NCBI GenBank assembly: GCA_003484865.1
Contig: DMZT01000110.1
Span: forward strand, 1,010 to 8,707
Source of the DNA: Stenotrophomonas sp.
GTDB taxonomy: Bacteria > Pseudomonadota > Gammaproteobacteria > Xanthomonadales > Xanthomonadaceae
DNA length: 7,698 nt
Direction: 5' to 3'
Part shown: in pieces, positions 1 to 6,966 of the stretch
Position numbering within the stretch: position 1 is the stretch's first letter
Layout of the letters: the number at the start of each line of letters is the position of its first letter
Translations under genes and position numbers: made by a program
The notes under the pieces: model-generated
Databases searched by the model: none
Seen by the model: only the letters and a program-made list of their open reading frames with translations
Told to the model about the DNA's origin: nothing

Positions 1-1
1 C

Positions 2-400
2 TACTACGACCAGATCAACCGGCGCATCTGGGCGCTGGCCCAGCGCATGCCGGGCCCGGGGCCGCGCCGGTTCGAGCGGCTGCTGATCGAGCGCGATCCG
101 ATCTGGCGGCGCGAGGTGCCGGCCGAGCAGCAACCGCTGCTGAAGGAACTGGATGCCTTGCTGGACGATCCGTTCTACCAGGGGTTCCTGATTTACGTGC
201 ATCCTCGGGGTATACGTCCTATCGGGTACCACATCGCACGCCTGCTCGATCGCAATCCGCGTACACCGTTCGCGATCGAACTGGGGCTGCACAACCTGCA
301 TACCACGCTGTATCGGCGCTGGATCGACGCACGCCTTCGCCAGTGCGATTCCCCGCCGTCAGCGTTCCCGCAAGACAACACGACAACAGAGCAAAGGTGA
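2..400 (+). CDS. 3' end of an unrecognised protein gene (partial)
   Basis: An open frame runs from the window edge without a start, reading YYDQINRRIWALAQRMPG and onwards to a TGA at 398-400. The visible 132 residues form the C-terminus, and the true start lies to the left; the ATG at 47 is internal because the frame stays open before it. The visible part is Arg-rich and mostly soluble-looking, with a helical-looking stretch around GYHIARLL and LGLHNLHTTLYRRWIDARL. It ends in a polar, probably disordered tail (SPPSAFPQDNTTTEQR). I recognise no domain and assign no function. Its TGA lies within the AAAGGTGA ribosome-binding region of the following dehydrogenase gene, three bases before that ATG, so the two are probably co-transcribed and translationally coupled. 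Codons near 200-230 (CCT, CGG, GGT, ATA, CGT) are unusually unbiased for this GC-rich window. Confidence 0.75.
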   Translation, partial: YYDQINRRIWALAQRMPGPGPRRFERLLIERDPIWRREVPAEQQPLLKELDALLDDPFYQGFLIYVHPRGIRPIGYHIARLLDRNPRTPFAIELGLHNLHTTLYRRWIDARLRQCDSPPSAFPQDNTTTEQR

Positions 401-403
401 TTC

Positions 404-1306
<903 letters not shown>

Positions 1307-1315
1307 CACGGATCG

Positions 1316-1351
1316 ATGCGGGCCGGCCGAACCCCATCGTCCGGCCCGCAT
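1316..1351. terminator. Inverted repeat between convergent genes, likely bidirectional terminator hairpin
   Basis: The arms ATGCGGGCCGG (1316-1326) and CCGGCCCGCAT (1341-1351) are perfect 11-bp inverted repeats around a 14-base loop. They sit ten bases after the dehydrogenase stop and about 40 bases beyond the end of the convergent oxidoreductase. No T-run follows on either strand, so it is not a canonical intrinsic terminator. It could act as a 3'-end-stabilising hairpin or a weak bidirectional terminator. Confidence 0.5.
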
Positions 1352-1391
1352 TCCTGCATGGCGTGGAGCTACGTGGGCTGGCGTGACCGAT

Positions 1392-2432
1392 TCAAAGGGT
1401 CACCCGCCGCCCGCTGCGTGCACTCTCTGCGCCCGCATCCAGCAGGCGCATCAGCTGCAGCGCCTGCGCAGTGCTGACCGGCGCTTCGCCCACGCCCAGC
1501 ATTGCATCGCGGAAGGCTGCATAGAACGCCCGGTAATCGCCGGGCATGTTGTCCACGGTGCTGCGCCGGGTGTGCCCGTCGGCATCGATCCGCACCAGAT
1601 GACCGTGCTGCGGGTCCAGTCCCCAGCCCGGGGCGCCCGGGGCAATGCCTCGCCGCAGCTGATCCTCCTGCACGTCCAGCCCGTCCTTCAGATAGCTGCC
1701 GGCATCGCCATGCACGATGAAGCGCGGACCGGAGGCGGCCACCAGCGAGCCGGCATGCAGGATCGCGCGATGCCGGGGGTAATGCAGCACCGCATGGAAG
1801 TAGTCGTTGCCGAGCGCGTGTTCGCGCTGCGCCATCAGGTCCACACTGATCGCGCCGGGCCAGCCGAACAGCTGCAGCATCTGGTCCAGCAGGTGCGGCC
1901 CCAGATCCATCCACAGCCCGCTGCCGGGCGCATCGCTTTCGCGCCAGCGCTCGCGCACCTGCGGGCGGAAGCGGTCGAAGTGGGAATGGCATTCGGCGAC
2001 GTGGCCGATACTGCCGCTGTCGATCACCTGCTTGAGCGTGAGGAAGTCGGCATCGTGGCGGCGGTTCTGGAACACCGTGACCACACGCTCCGCGTCGTGC
2101 GCGGCCTGCACCACCGATTCGGCTTCCGCCACGGACAGCGCGAAGGGTTTGTCGACCAGCACATGTTTGCCCGCCGCCAGTGCCGCGCGCGCCAGCGGTG
2201 CATGCGCATCGTTGGGCGTGGCGATCACCACCGCGTCCACCGCTGGGTCATCGAACACCGCCTGCGGGTCATCGCAGATGCGCACATCGGTGAAGCTGCG
2301 CAGCAGGCGATCACGTTGCGAGCTGACGATGCTATGCAGTGCAAGCCCTGGCGTATGCAGGATCAACGGCGCATGGAACACGCTGCCGGCCAGCCCGTAG
2401 CCGATCAAGGCGACCTGAAGTGTGGCGGCCAT
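1392..2432 (-). CDS. Gfo/Idh/MocA family NAD(P)-dependent oxidoreductase, YdgJ-like
   Basis: This is a soluble sugar or polyol dehydrogenase of the glucose-fructose oxidoreductase family. The 346-residue protein begins with a Rossmann domain whose loop is G11-Y-G-L-A-G16. It continues through ATPN (71-74) and the family lysine motif D94-K95-P96, and K95 is the expected catalytic lysine. The C-terminal sheet domain carries SHFDRFRPQVRERW (150-163) and D176-L-G-P-H180-LLD, with H180 as the likely active-site His. These blocks closely resemble E. coli YdgJ and B. subtilis IolW-type scyllo-inositol dehydrogenases as I remember them; the substrate cannot be read from sequence. The frame is open up to 2510, but the ATG at 2432 is preferred: GGAG lies six bases before it, and the Rossmann strand starts five residues later, as in the family. 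The gene is convergent with gnd and divergent from the BON gene, so it is probably monocistronic. Confidence 0.9.
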   Translation of the reverse strand: MAATLQVALIGYGLAGSVFHAPLILHTPGLALHSIVSSQRDRLLRSFTDVRICDDPQAVFDDPAVDAVVIATPNDAHAPLARAALAAGKHVLVDKPFALSVAEAESVVQAAHDAERVVTVFQNRRHDADFLTLKQVIDSGSIGHVAECHSHFDRFRPQVRERWRESDAPGSGLWMDLGPHLLDQMLQLFGWPGAISVDLMAQREHALGNDYFHAVLHYPRHRAILHAGSLVAASGPRFIVHGDAGSYLKDGLDVQEDQLRRGIAPGAPGWGLDPQHGHLVRIDADGHTRRSTVDNMPGDYRAFYAAFRDAMLGVGEAPVSTAQALQLMRLLDAGAESARSGRRVTL

Positions 2433-2602
2433 GGTGCGCTCCAACATAACGGGGCAGGACAGCGTAACGGCTGCGCGCGCGGGGCGGAAATCTGAACGAT
2501 CCGGCGCCAACCTGAGTGGTTCACGGCAACGTTATGCGGCGCCCACGTCCTGTCCACGGCCGTGCACGGACACTGGCTGCACATCCGCAAAGGAATTCGA
2601 AC
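2433..2602. promoter_or_regulatory. Divergent intergenic region (oxidoreductase / BON protein) with overlapping palindromes
   Basis: The 170 bases between the two divergent starts must carry both promoters, but I see no convincing -35/-10 pair on either strand. The clearest structure is at 2551-2572, where TGTCC and GGACA flank two overlapping perfect 10-bp palindromes, CACGGCCGTG (2555-2564) and CCGTGCACGG (2560-2569). They lie about 30-50 bases before the BON start, so they could form leader structure or a regulator site. AAAGGA at 2589-2594 is the ribosome-binding site of the BON gene, eight bases before its ATG. Confidence 0.4.
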
Positions 2603-2977
2603 ATGACCAACACGACCCGTAATCTGCTTGCTGCTTCGCTGGCCCTGGGCATGGTGCTGGGCACCTCGACTGCCATGGCCAAGGATCCGCCGAAGACCAC
2701 CGATCATGCCGCGATGACCCACGCCGACAAGCACGACTCGGCCGAGCCGGTCACCGACAGCTGGATCACCACCAAGGTCAAGACCGACCTGCTGACCAGC
2801 AAGAACGTCCCGGGTACCGAAGTGAAGGTGGAGACCGTCAATGGCGTCGTCACCCTGACCGGGACCGTGGCCAGCCAGGCCGAACATGACAAGGCGGTGC
2901 GCGTGACCCAGCAGATCAAGGGCGTCAAGCGCGTCGATGCTGCCAACCTGAAGGTGGCTGCGACCGCCGCACGCTGA
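2603..2977 (+). CDS. Small periplasmic BON-domain protein (OsmY-like)
   Basis: The protein is 124 residues. It begins with a signal peptide: a positively charged start (MTNTTRN), a hydrophobic core (LLAASLALGMVLG), and a likely signal peptidase I site after A26 in TAMA|KD. After a charged linker (27-50), one BON domain spans about 51-118. Its features are DSWITTKVKTDLL, the central V-x-T-x-N-G-V-V-T-L-T-G-x-V strand pair (76-89), and the closing GVKRVDAANLKV. BON domains are known in OsmY and related envelope proteins and are thought to bind phospholipid or peptidoglycan-associated surfaces; OsmY-type proteins are often osmotic or stationary-phase induced. A role in envelope stress is therefore an inference. 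OsmY itself has two BON domains, and this protein has one. The frame is open back to 2516, but the ATG at 2603 is chosen because it yields the signal peptide and follows AAAGGA. The gene stands alone, closed by its own terminator. Confidence 0.88.
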   Translation: MTNTTRNLLAASLALGMVLGTSTAMAKDPPKTTDHAAMTHADKHDSAEPVTDSWITTKVKTDLLTSKNVPGTEVKVETVNGVVTLTGTVASQAEHDKAVRVTQQIKGVKRVDAANLKVAATAAR

Positions 2978-3000
2978 GCCCCACCGCTGCATCTCTGAAC

Positions 3001-3031
3001 AGGGCGCGCCTTCGGGCGCGCTCTTTTTTTT
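3001..3031 (+). terminator. Rho-independent terminator of the BON gene
   Basis: A 10-bp stem (AGGGCGCGCC at 3001-3010 with GGCGCGCTCT at 3015-3024, one G-U pair) closes a TTCG loop, giving the unusually stable C(UUCG)G tetraloop. It is followed by eight consecutive Ts (3024-3031). It starts 24 bases after the BON stop codon and should isolate the signalling genes downstream from BON transcription. Confidence 0.93.
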
Positions 3032-3159
3032 GCAGGCCGCCTGCCCCGTATTCACAAAGGGGTGGAGTATATTCACCGCTTCGCCATTGCCGATGGGCTG
3101 CGCGGGCCGGCGCTGCCGCCTGGGCCGGGTCGTCGATGGCATCGAGCTGAAGAGGGACT
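3032..3159 (+). promoter_or_regulatory. Leader and probable promoter region of the signalling operon
   Basis: These 128 bases separate the BON terminator from the histidine kinase and presumably hold the operon promoter. There is a 13-bp palindrome, GCAGGCCGCCTGC (3032-3044), then a local AT-rich patch. In that patch GTATTCAC (3048-3055) recurs as GTATATTCAC (3067-3076), and TATATT (3068-3073) is a plausible -10 box. I see no good -35 at 16-18 bases, so an activator-dependent or alternative-sigma promoter is possible. AGAGGG (3151-3156) is the kinase ribosome-binding site. Confidence 0.4.
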
Positions 3160-4980
3160 ATGGCGCTGGTGTTCAGTGATCAAATCTGGGACCGCTGGCG
3201 TCTGCCGGCCTTGGCCCTGGCGGCGGTAGCCATCATCGTGGTGCCGTGGCTCACCCTGCGCAAGCTGGCCAATGACAACATCGATGCGATGAACTGGGTC
3301 ACCCATACCCAGGATGTCGGGGTGGCGGTCTACCAGCTGCAGGCCGATGTCCGCGATGTGGAATCCGCGGCGTTGACGATGTCCAAGGGCATCGATGCCC
3401 CCGGCCTGCGTGAGCGGTTGGCCCAGGCCGACGACATTCCGGGGCGGCTGGCGCGGTTGGCGGAACTGACCCGGGACAATCCCGATCAGCTGGTCCGGAT
3501 CGGTCGCATCCAGTCCATGCTCGAGCGCCGGATGGAACTGGCCAAGCAGTTGGCCCGTTCCTCGCCCGATGCCGATCAGCGCCAGCTGGTGGCCGACCTG
3601 ACCACGCGCTACCCGATCCGCAGCCTGGTGGAAGAACTCCAGGCCACCGAGGAACAGCTGCTCAAGCAGCGCTCAACGCTGTTTGCCGCACAGCAGCGGC
3701 AGGGCGAGTTCGTCTCCTGGTCGGCGCTGGTGGTGCAGTTGCTGTTGCTCGGCCTGGTGCTGTGGCTGTTGCAGCGGCAGATCCGCCATCGCCTCTCCGC
3801 TGAACGTGCCTCGCTGCGCGCGGCCGAGCGCGCGGCCTCGGTGCTGCATACCGTGCGCGAACCGATCGTGCTGCTCGACCGCAGCTTGCGGGTACAGATG
3901 CACAACCCCGCGTTCGCCGAACTGTATGGGCTGGACGAGGAGACGTCGCCCGAGGGGCTGCCGCTGGACAGCATCGGCGACGGTGCCTGGGCCGATGCGG
4001 TGGTCCGCCAGCGTCTGACCGATGTGCTGCTGCGCGGCCGCGAGCTGTGGGACTACGAGCACGAACAGCGCACCGCCGATGACGTGGTGCGCATCATGCT
4101 CATCAACGCGCGGCGCATGCCGTTGCCCGACAAGGACGACGAAGTGGTGCTGATGACGGTCAGCGATGTCACCGTCCAGCGCGCCGTGCAGCTGCGGGTG
4201 GAAGAGCTCAATCGCCAGCTGGAAGGGAAGGTCGAGCAGGTCTCCGAGGTCAACCGCGAACTGGAAGCATTCAGCTACTCCGTCTCGCACGATCTGCGCG
4301 CGCCGCTGCGCCACGTGGCCGGCTTCTCGGACAAGCTGACCCGCCACCTGGGCGAGGGCGCGGACGAGAAGTCGCTCCATTACCTTGGCGTGATTTCCAA
4401 TTCGGCCAAACGCATGGCCGCGTTGATCGACGACCTGCTGGTCTATTCGCGCCTCGGCCGGGCGGCGATGCGGCTGCAGGCCGTGGACATGCAGTCGCTG
4501 GTGGCCGACACCCGCGCCATGCTCGATGCCAACCAGCAGAGCGAGTCGGAGAGCAGCGGGGTGCCGCACCATATCGACTGGAAGATCGCGCCGCTGCCGA
4601 TCATTGTTTCCGATGAAAACATGATGCGGCAGGTCTGGCTGAATCTGCTCGGCAACGCGATCAAGTATTCTTCCAACCGCGAGCCGGCCCGGATCGAGGT
4701 CGACTACAAACTGCAGCCGGACGGCAGCCATCTGTTCACCGTGCGCGACAACGGCGCCGGGTTCGACATGGCTTACGCCGGCAAGCTGTTCGGGGTGTTC
4801 CAACGGCTGCACAAGGCCAGTGACTACCCCGGCACGGGCATCGGCCTGGCCAGTGTCCGCCGGGTGTTGACCCGCCACGGGGGCCGTATCTGGGCCGAGT
4901 CGGCGGTCGATCAGGGCGCCACGTTCCACTTCGTTCTTCCACCCGCGCTCGACGCAATCAACAAGGGCTCCGCCGCATGA
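3160..4980 (+). CDS. Membrane sensor histidine kinase (CHASE3-like sensor, PAS, HisKA, HATPase)
   Basis: This 606-residue inner-membrane kinase autophosphorylates on His and should pass phosphate to the receiver encoded next to it. In order it has TM1 (about 14-33), a periplasmic helical sensor (about 35-185) with the MNWVTHTQDV...DVRDVESA pattern of CHASE3 domains, and TM2 (about 187-205, Leu-rich). A PAS domain (about 226-341) and a coiled-coil linker (342-371) follow. The HisKA H-box is SVSHDLRAPLRH, with H377 the phosphoacceptor. The ATPase has an N-box (N495, N499), G1 D530-N-G-A-G534, an F-box near 543-550 and G2 G558-T-G-I-G562. The H-box type is that of cyanobacterial phytochrome-like kinases, which pair with Rcp1-type regulators, but there is no GAF/PHY chromophore region here. 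The residue four after His is Ala, so the usual HisKA phosphatase motif is lacking. The ligand is unknown. Its TGA overlaps the next ATG (ATGA, 4977-4980). Confidence 0.93.
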   Translation: MALVFSDQIWDRWRLPALALAAVAIIVVPWLTLRKLANDNIDAMNWVTHTQDVGVAVYQLQADVRDVESAALTMSKGIDAPGLRERLAQADDIPGRLARLAELTRDNPDQLVRIGRIQSMLERRMELAKQLARSSPDADQRQLVADLTTRYPIRSLVEELQATEEQLLKQRSTLFAAQQRQGEFVSWSALVVQLLLLGLVLWLLQRQIRHRLSAERASLRAAERAASVLHTVREPIVLLDRSLRVQMHNPAFAELYGLDEETSPEGLPLDSIGDGAWADAVVRQRLTDVLLRGRELWDYEHEQRTADDVVRIMLINARRMPLPDKDDEVVLMTVSDVTVQRAVQLRVEELNRQLEGKVEQVSEVNRELEAFSYSVSHDLRAPLRHVAGFSDKLTRHLGEGADEKSLHYLGVISNSAKRMAALIDDLLVYSRLGRAAMRLQAVDMQSLVADTRAMLDANQQSESESSGVPHHIDWKIAPLPIIVSDENMMRQVWLNLLGNAIKYSSNREPARIEVDYKLQPDGSHLFTVRDNGAGFDMAYAGKLFGVFQRLHKASDYPGTGIGLASVRRVLTRHGGRIWAESAVDQGATFHFVLPPALDAINKGSAA

Positions 4981-5417
4981 CCGCTCTCCGTACCATCCTC
5001 CTTGCCGAGGACAGCCCCGCCGACGCCGAGATGGCCATCGACGCATTGAAGGAGGCCCGCCTGGCCAACCCGATCGTGCACGTCGAAGACGGCGTGGAAA
5101 CGATGGATTACCTGCTGCGCCGTGGCGCCTTCGCCAACCGCGATGAAGGCCTGCCGGCCGTGCTGCTGCTGGATATCAAGATGCCGCGCATGGATGGGCT
5201 GGAAGTGCTCAAGGAAATCCGCAACACCGAGGAGCTCAAGCGGCTGCCGGTGGTGATCCTGTCGTCCTCGCGCGAGGAAAGCGATCTGGCGCGCAGCTGG
5301 GACATGGGCGTGAACGCCTACGTGGTCAAGCCGGTGGACGTGGACCAGTTCTTCGGCGCCGTGCAGACCCTGGGCAAGTTCTGGGGCTTGATCAACCAGG
5401 CACCGGAGATCGAGTAA
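4977..5417 (+). CDS. Single-domain response regulator, Rcp1/CheY type
   Basis: This 146-residue protein is a lone receiver domain with no effector domain. The acidic pair is E11-D12, the phosphoacceptor is D66 in LLLDIKMPRMDG, the switch Ser is S96 in VILSSS, the aromatic switch is Y115, and the conserved Lys is K118 in VVKP. All key residues are intact, so it should be phosphorylated. The insert around LLRRGAFANRDEGLP (46-60) and the C-terminal extension beyond the last helix (FFGAVQTLGKFWGLIN) are typical of Rcp1-type receivers, which partner phytochrome-like kinases. The start overlaps the kinase stop as ATGA, implying translational coupling and near-stoichiometric expression. Most likely it is a phosphate shuttle or a protein-interaction output; it cannot bind DNA by any domain visible here. 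Confidence 0.94.
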   Translation: MTALRTILLAEDSPADAEMAIDALKEARLANPIVHVEDGVETMDYLLRRGAFANRDEGLPAVLLLDIKMPRMDGLEVLKEIRNTEELKRLPVVILSSSREESDLARSWDMGVNAYVVKPVDVDQFFGAVQTLGKFWGLINQAPEIE

Positions 5418-5421
5418 GCCC

Positions 5422-6936
5422 ATGCCGCTGACCGGCCCCGCCCTGGGTGCGCTGCGGATCCTGCTGATCGAGGATTCGCCGGAAGACGCCGAACTGATGT
5501 GCGAGCAGATGCTCGACGCTGGCCTGGAGGCGAGCTTCGAGCGGGTCGAGAGCGCGCAGGAACTGCGTGAGGCGCTCGAGCGCGCCGCGCCGGATATCGT
5601 GCTGTCCGACCTGAGCATGCCCGGCTTCTCCGGCAATGAAGCGCTGCAGATCGTGCGCGCCGCGTTGCCCGAGGTGCCCTTCATCTTCGTGTCCGGCACG
5701 ATGGGTGAGGAAAACGCGGTGGCCGCCCTGCACCAGGGCGCCAACGATTACATCATCAAGCACCAGCCGGCGCGTCTGCCCTCGGCGGTGGCGCGTGCCG
5801 TGCGCGAAGCGCGCAGCGCGATCGACCGCCAGCGGGTGGAAGCCGAGCTGATGCGCGCGCAGCGTCTGGAAAGCCTGTCGCTGCTGGCGGCCGGCCTGAG
5901 CCACGACCTGCGCAACATCCTGCAGCCGCTGCTGATCATGCCGGACCTGATGAAGGCGCGGACCGACGATCCGCAGCTGCACCATCTGGCCGACATCATC
6001 GCCGAGTGCGGCCGGCGCGGGCATGAGATGGCCGAATCGATGCTGTCCTTCGTGCGCGGTTCGCGCAACAGCAGCGAGCACATCTGCCTGGTCCACCTGT
6101 TCGAAGGGGTCGAGCTGCTCCTGCGCAGCAACCTGCCGGCCAAGGTCACCCTGCACCTGGAGGTAGCCGATGGCCTGGCGGTGGATGCCAACTACACCGA
6201 GCTGCAGCAGGTCCTGCTCAACCTCGCGTTGAATGCCATCCAGGCCATGCCGGACGGCGGCCGGTTGACCCTGCGCGCGGCATCCGCCGCCGATACGCAT
6301 GGCGAGGACTGGTTGCGGATCTCGGTGACCGATGAAGGCATCGGCATGGATGCCGACACGCTGTCGCATCTGTTCAATCCCTTCTTCACCACCAAGGCCA
6401 CCGGCACCGGTCTGGGCCTGATTTCGTGCAAGCGCATCATTGAAGGCGCACACGGCAGCATCCACGTCGACAGCCAGCCGGGTGTCGGCACCCGCTTCGA
6501 TCTGCTGCTGCCGATGCGCGAGATCGCCGACACCGCCGCTGCGGTCGATGGGCCGATCGCCGCCGGTACCGGCCAGTCCATCCTGGTCGTGGATGGTGAG
6601 GCGACGCGGCTGTCGCTGCTGGGCAATGCGTTGTCCAGCCAGGGCTATCACCTGCAGCTGGCCTCCGATGGTGCGGCCGCGCTGCGCTGGATGCAGCAGG
6701 AGAGCATGCCGGCCCTGGTGATCGCCGATGCCGGCTCCAAGCTGCTCTCGGCCAGCCACCTGCTGGGCGAGATGGCCACGCTGGGCTACCGCGGCCCGGC
6801 GCTGGTGCTGGAAGAAGCCGAGGTGACCGTGCCGCTGGCGGTGTTCCCGCCCGGCATCAATGTGCACGTGCTGCGCAAGCCGCTGGAAATGCAGCAGGTG
6901 TTCCGTTCGGTCGCCGAGGCGCTGGAAACCGCCTGA
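5422..6936 (+). CDS. Soluble hybrid: receiver - histidine kinase - degenerate receiver
   Basis: This 504-residue cytoplasmic protein has no membrane segment. The N-terminal receiver (about 11-128) is intact, with E17-D18, phosphoacceptor D63 in LSDLSMPG, switch S91, Y110 and K113. A helical linker (129-150) leads to a dimerisation and phosphotransfer domain with H161 in GLSHDLRNILQP. The ATPase has an N-box (N267, N271), G1 D304-E-G-I-G308, an F-box F318-N-P-F-F322 and G2 G328-T-G-L-G332. After a linker (about 366-385) a second receiver (386-503) keeps D391, D436 and K486. It has Gly392 where the Mg2+-coordinating acid belongs and Glu464 in place of the switch Thr/Ser, so it is probably not normally phosphorylated. 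The gap to the preceding stop is four bases and the nearest GGAG (5405-5408) is 13 bases away, so translation probably depends on coupling. The first receiver may take phosphate from the upstream kinase and control this kinase. Confidence 0.92.
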   Translation: MPLTGPALGALRILLIEDSPEDAELMCEQMLDAGLEASFERVESAQELREALERAAPDIVLSDLSMPGFSGNEALQIVRAALPEVPFIFVSGTMGEENAVAALHQGANDYIIKHQPARLPSAVARAVREARSAIDRQRVEAELMRAQRLESLSLLAAGLSHDLRNILQPLLIMPDLMKARTDDPQLHHLADIIAECGRRGHEMAESMLSFVRGSRNSSEHICLVHLFEGVELLLRSNLPAKVTLHLEVADGLAVDANYTELQQVLLNLALNAIQAMPDGGRLTLRAASAADTHGEDWLRISVTDEGIGMDADTLSHLFNPFFTTKATGTGLGLISCKRIIEGAHGSIHVDSQPGVGTRFDLLLPMREIADTAAAVDGPIAAGTGQSILVVDGEATRLSLLGNALSSQGYHLQLASDGAAALRWMQQESMPALVIADAGSKLLSASHLLGEMATLGYRGPALVLEEAEVTVPLAVFPPGINVHVLRKPLEMQQVFRSVAEALETA

Positions 6937-6966
6937 TCAGGCCTCCCAGGGAAACCGGGGGAGGCT
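6931..6966. other. Back-to-back stop codons in a palindrome, followed by a hairpin
   Basis: The receiver-kinase TGA (6934-6936) and the complement of the peptidase TGA (6937-6939) abut as TGATCA inside the perfect 12-bp palindrome GCCTGATCAGGC (6931-6942). Immediately after it, GCCTCCC (6941-6947) and GGGAGGC (6959-6965) form a 7-bp stem with an 11-base loop, lying in the last codons of the peptidase gene. There is no T-run, so termination for either strand is uncertain; the hairpin may protect the 3' end of the signalling mRNA. Confidence 0.5.

Noticed and set aside
1383..2495. Long + strand open frame (370 codons) opposite the oxidoreductase
   Set aside because: It is an antisense shadow of the high-GC third-position pattern. 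The opposite strand has clear Rossmann and DKP motifs, while this translation is His/Arg/Gln-rich with no domain and no ribosome-binding site.
2433..2510. N-terminal extension of the oxidoreductase to the ATG at 2510
   Set aside because: The extra 26 residues precede the Rossmann fold without family support, and the GGAG Shine-Dalgarno sequence is correctly placed for the ATG at 2432.
2516..2602. N-terminal extension of the BON protein to 2516
   Set aside because: It would bury the signal peptide behind an Arg-rich stretch; the ATG at 2603 has its own AAAGGA and gives a normal signal peptide.
3160..4980. Interpretation of the membrane kinase as a bacteriophytochrome
   Set aside because: The kinase core and Rcp1-type partner resemble phytochrome systems, but there are two membrane segments with a CHASE3-like sensor and a PAS domain. 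No GAF/PHY region or chromophore-binding Cys was seen.
3673..5046. Long - strand open frame (457 codons) opposite the membrane kinase
   Set aside because: Antisense shadow with the same compositional signature; the sense strand is a well-supported kinase.
4911..5744. - strand open frame (277 codons) spanning the regulator and the start of the hybrid gene
   Set aside because: It overlaps two well-supported + strand genes and has no domain or plausible start context.
5392..6867. Long - strand open frame (491 codons) opposite the receiver-kinase gene
   Set aside because: The translation is rich in His, Gln, Arg and Gly without recognisable motifs, which is typical of antisense in GC-rich genomes. 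The + strand has intact receiver and kinase motifs.
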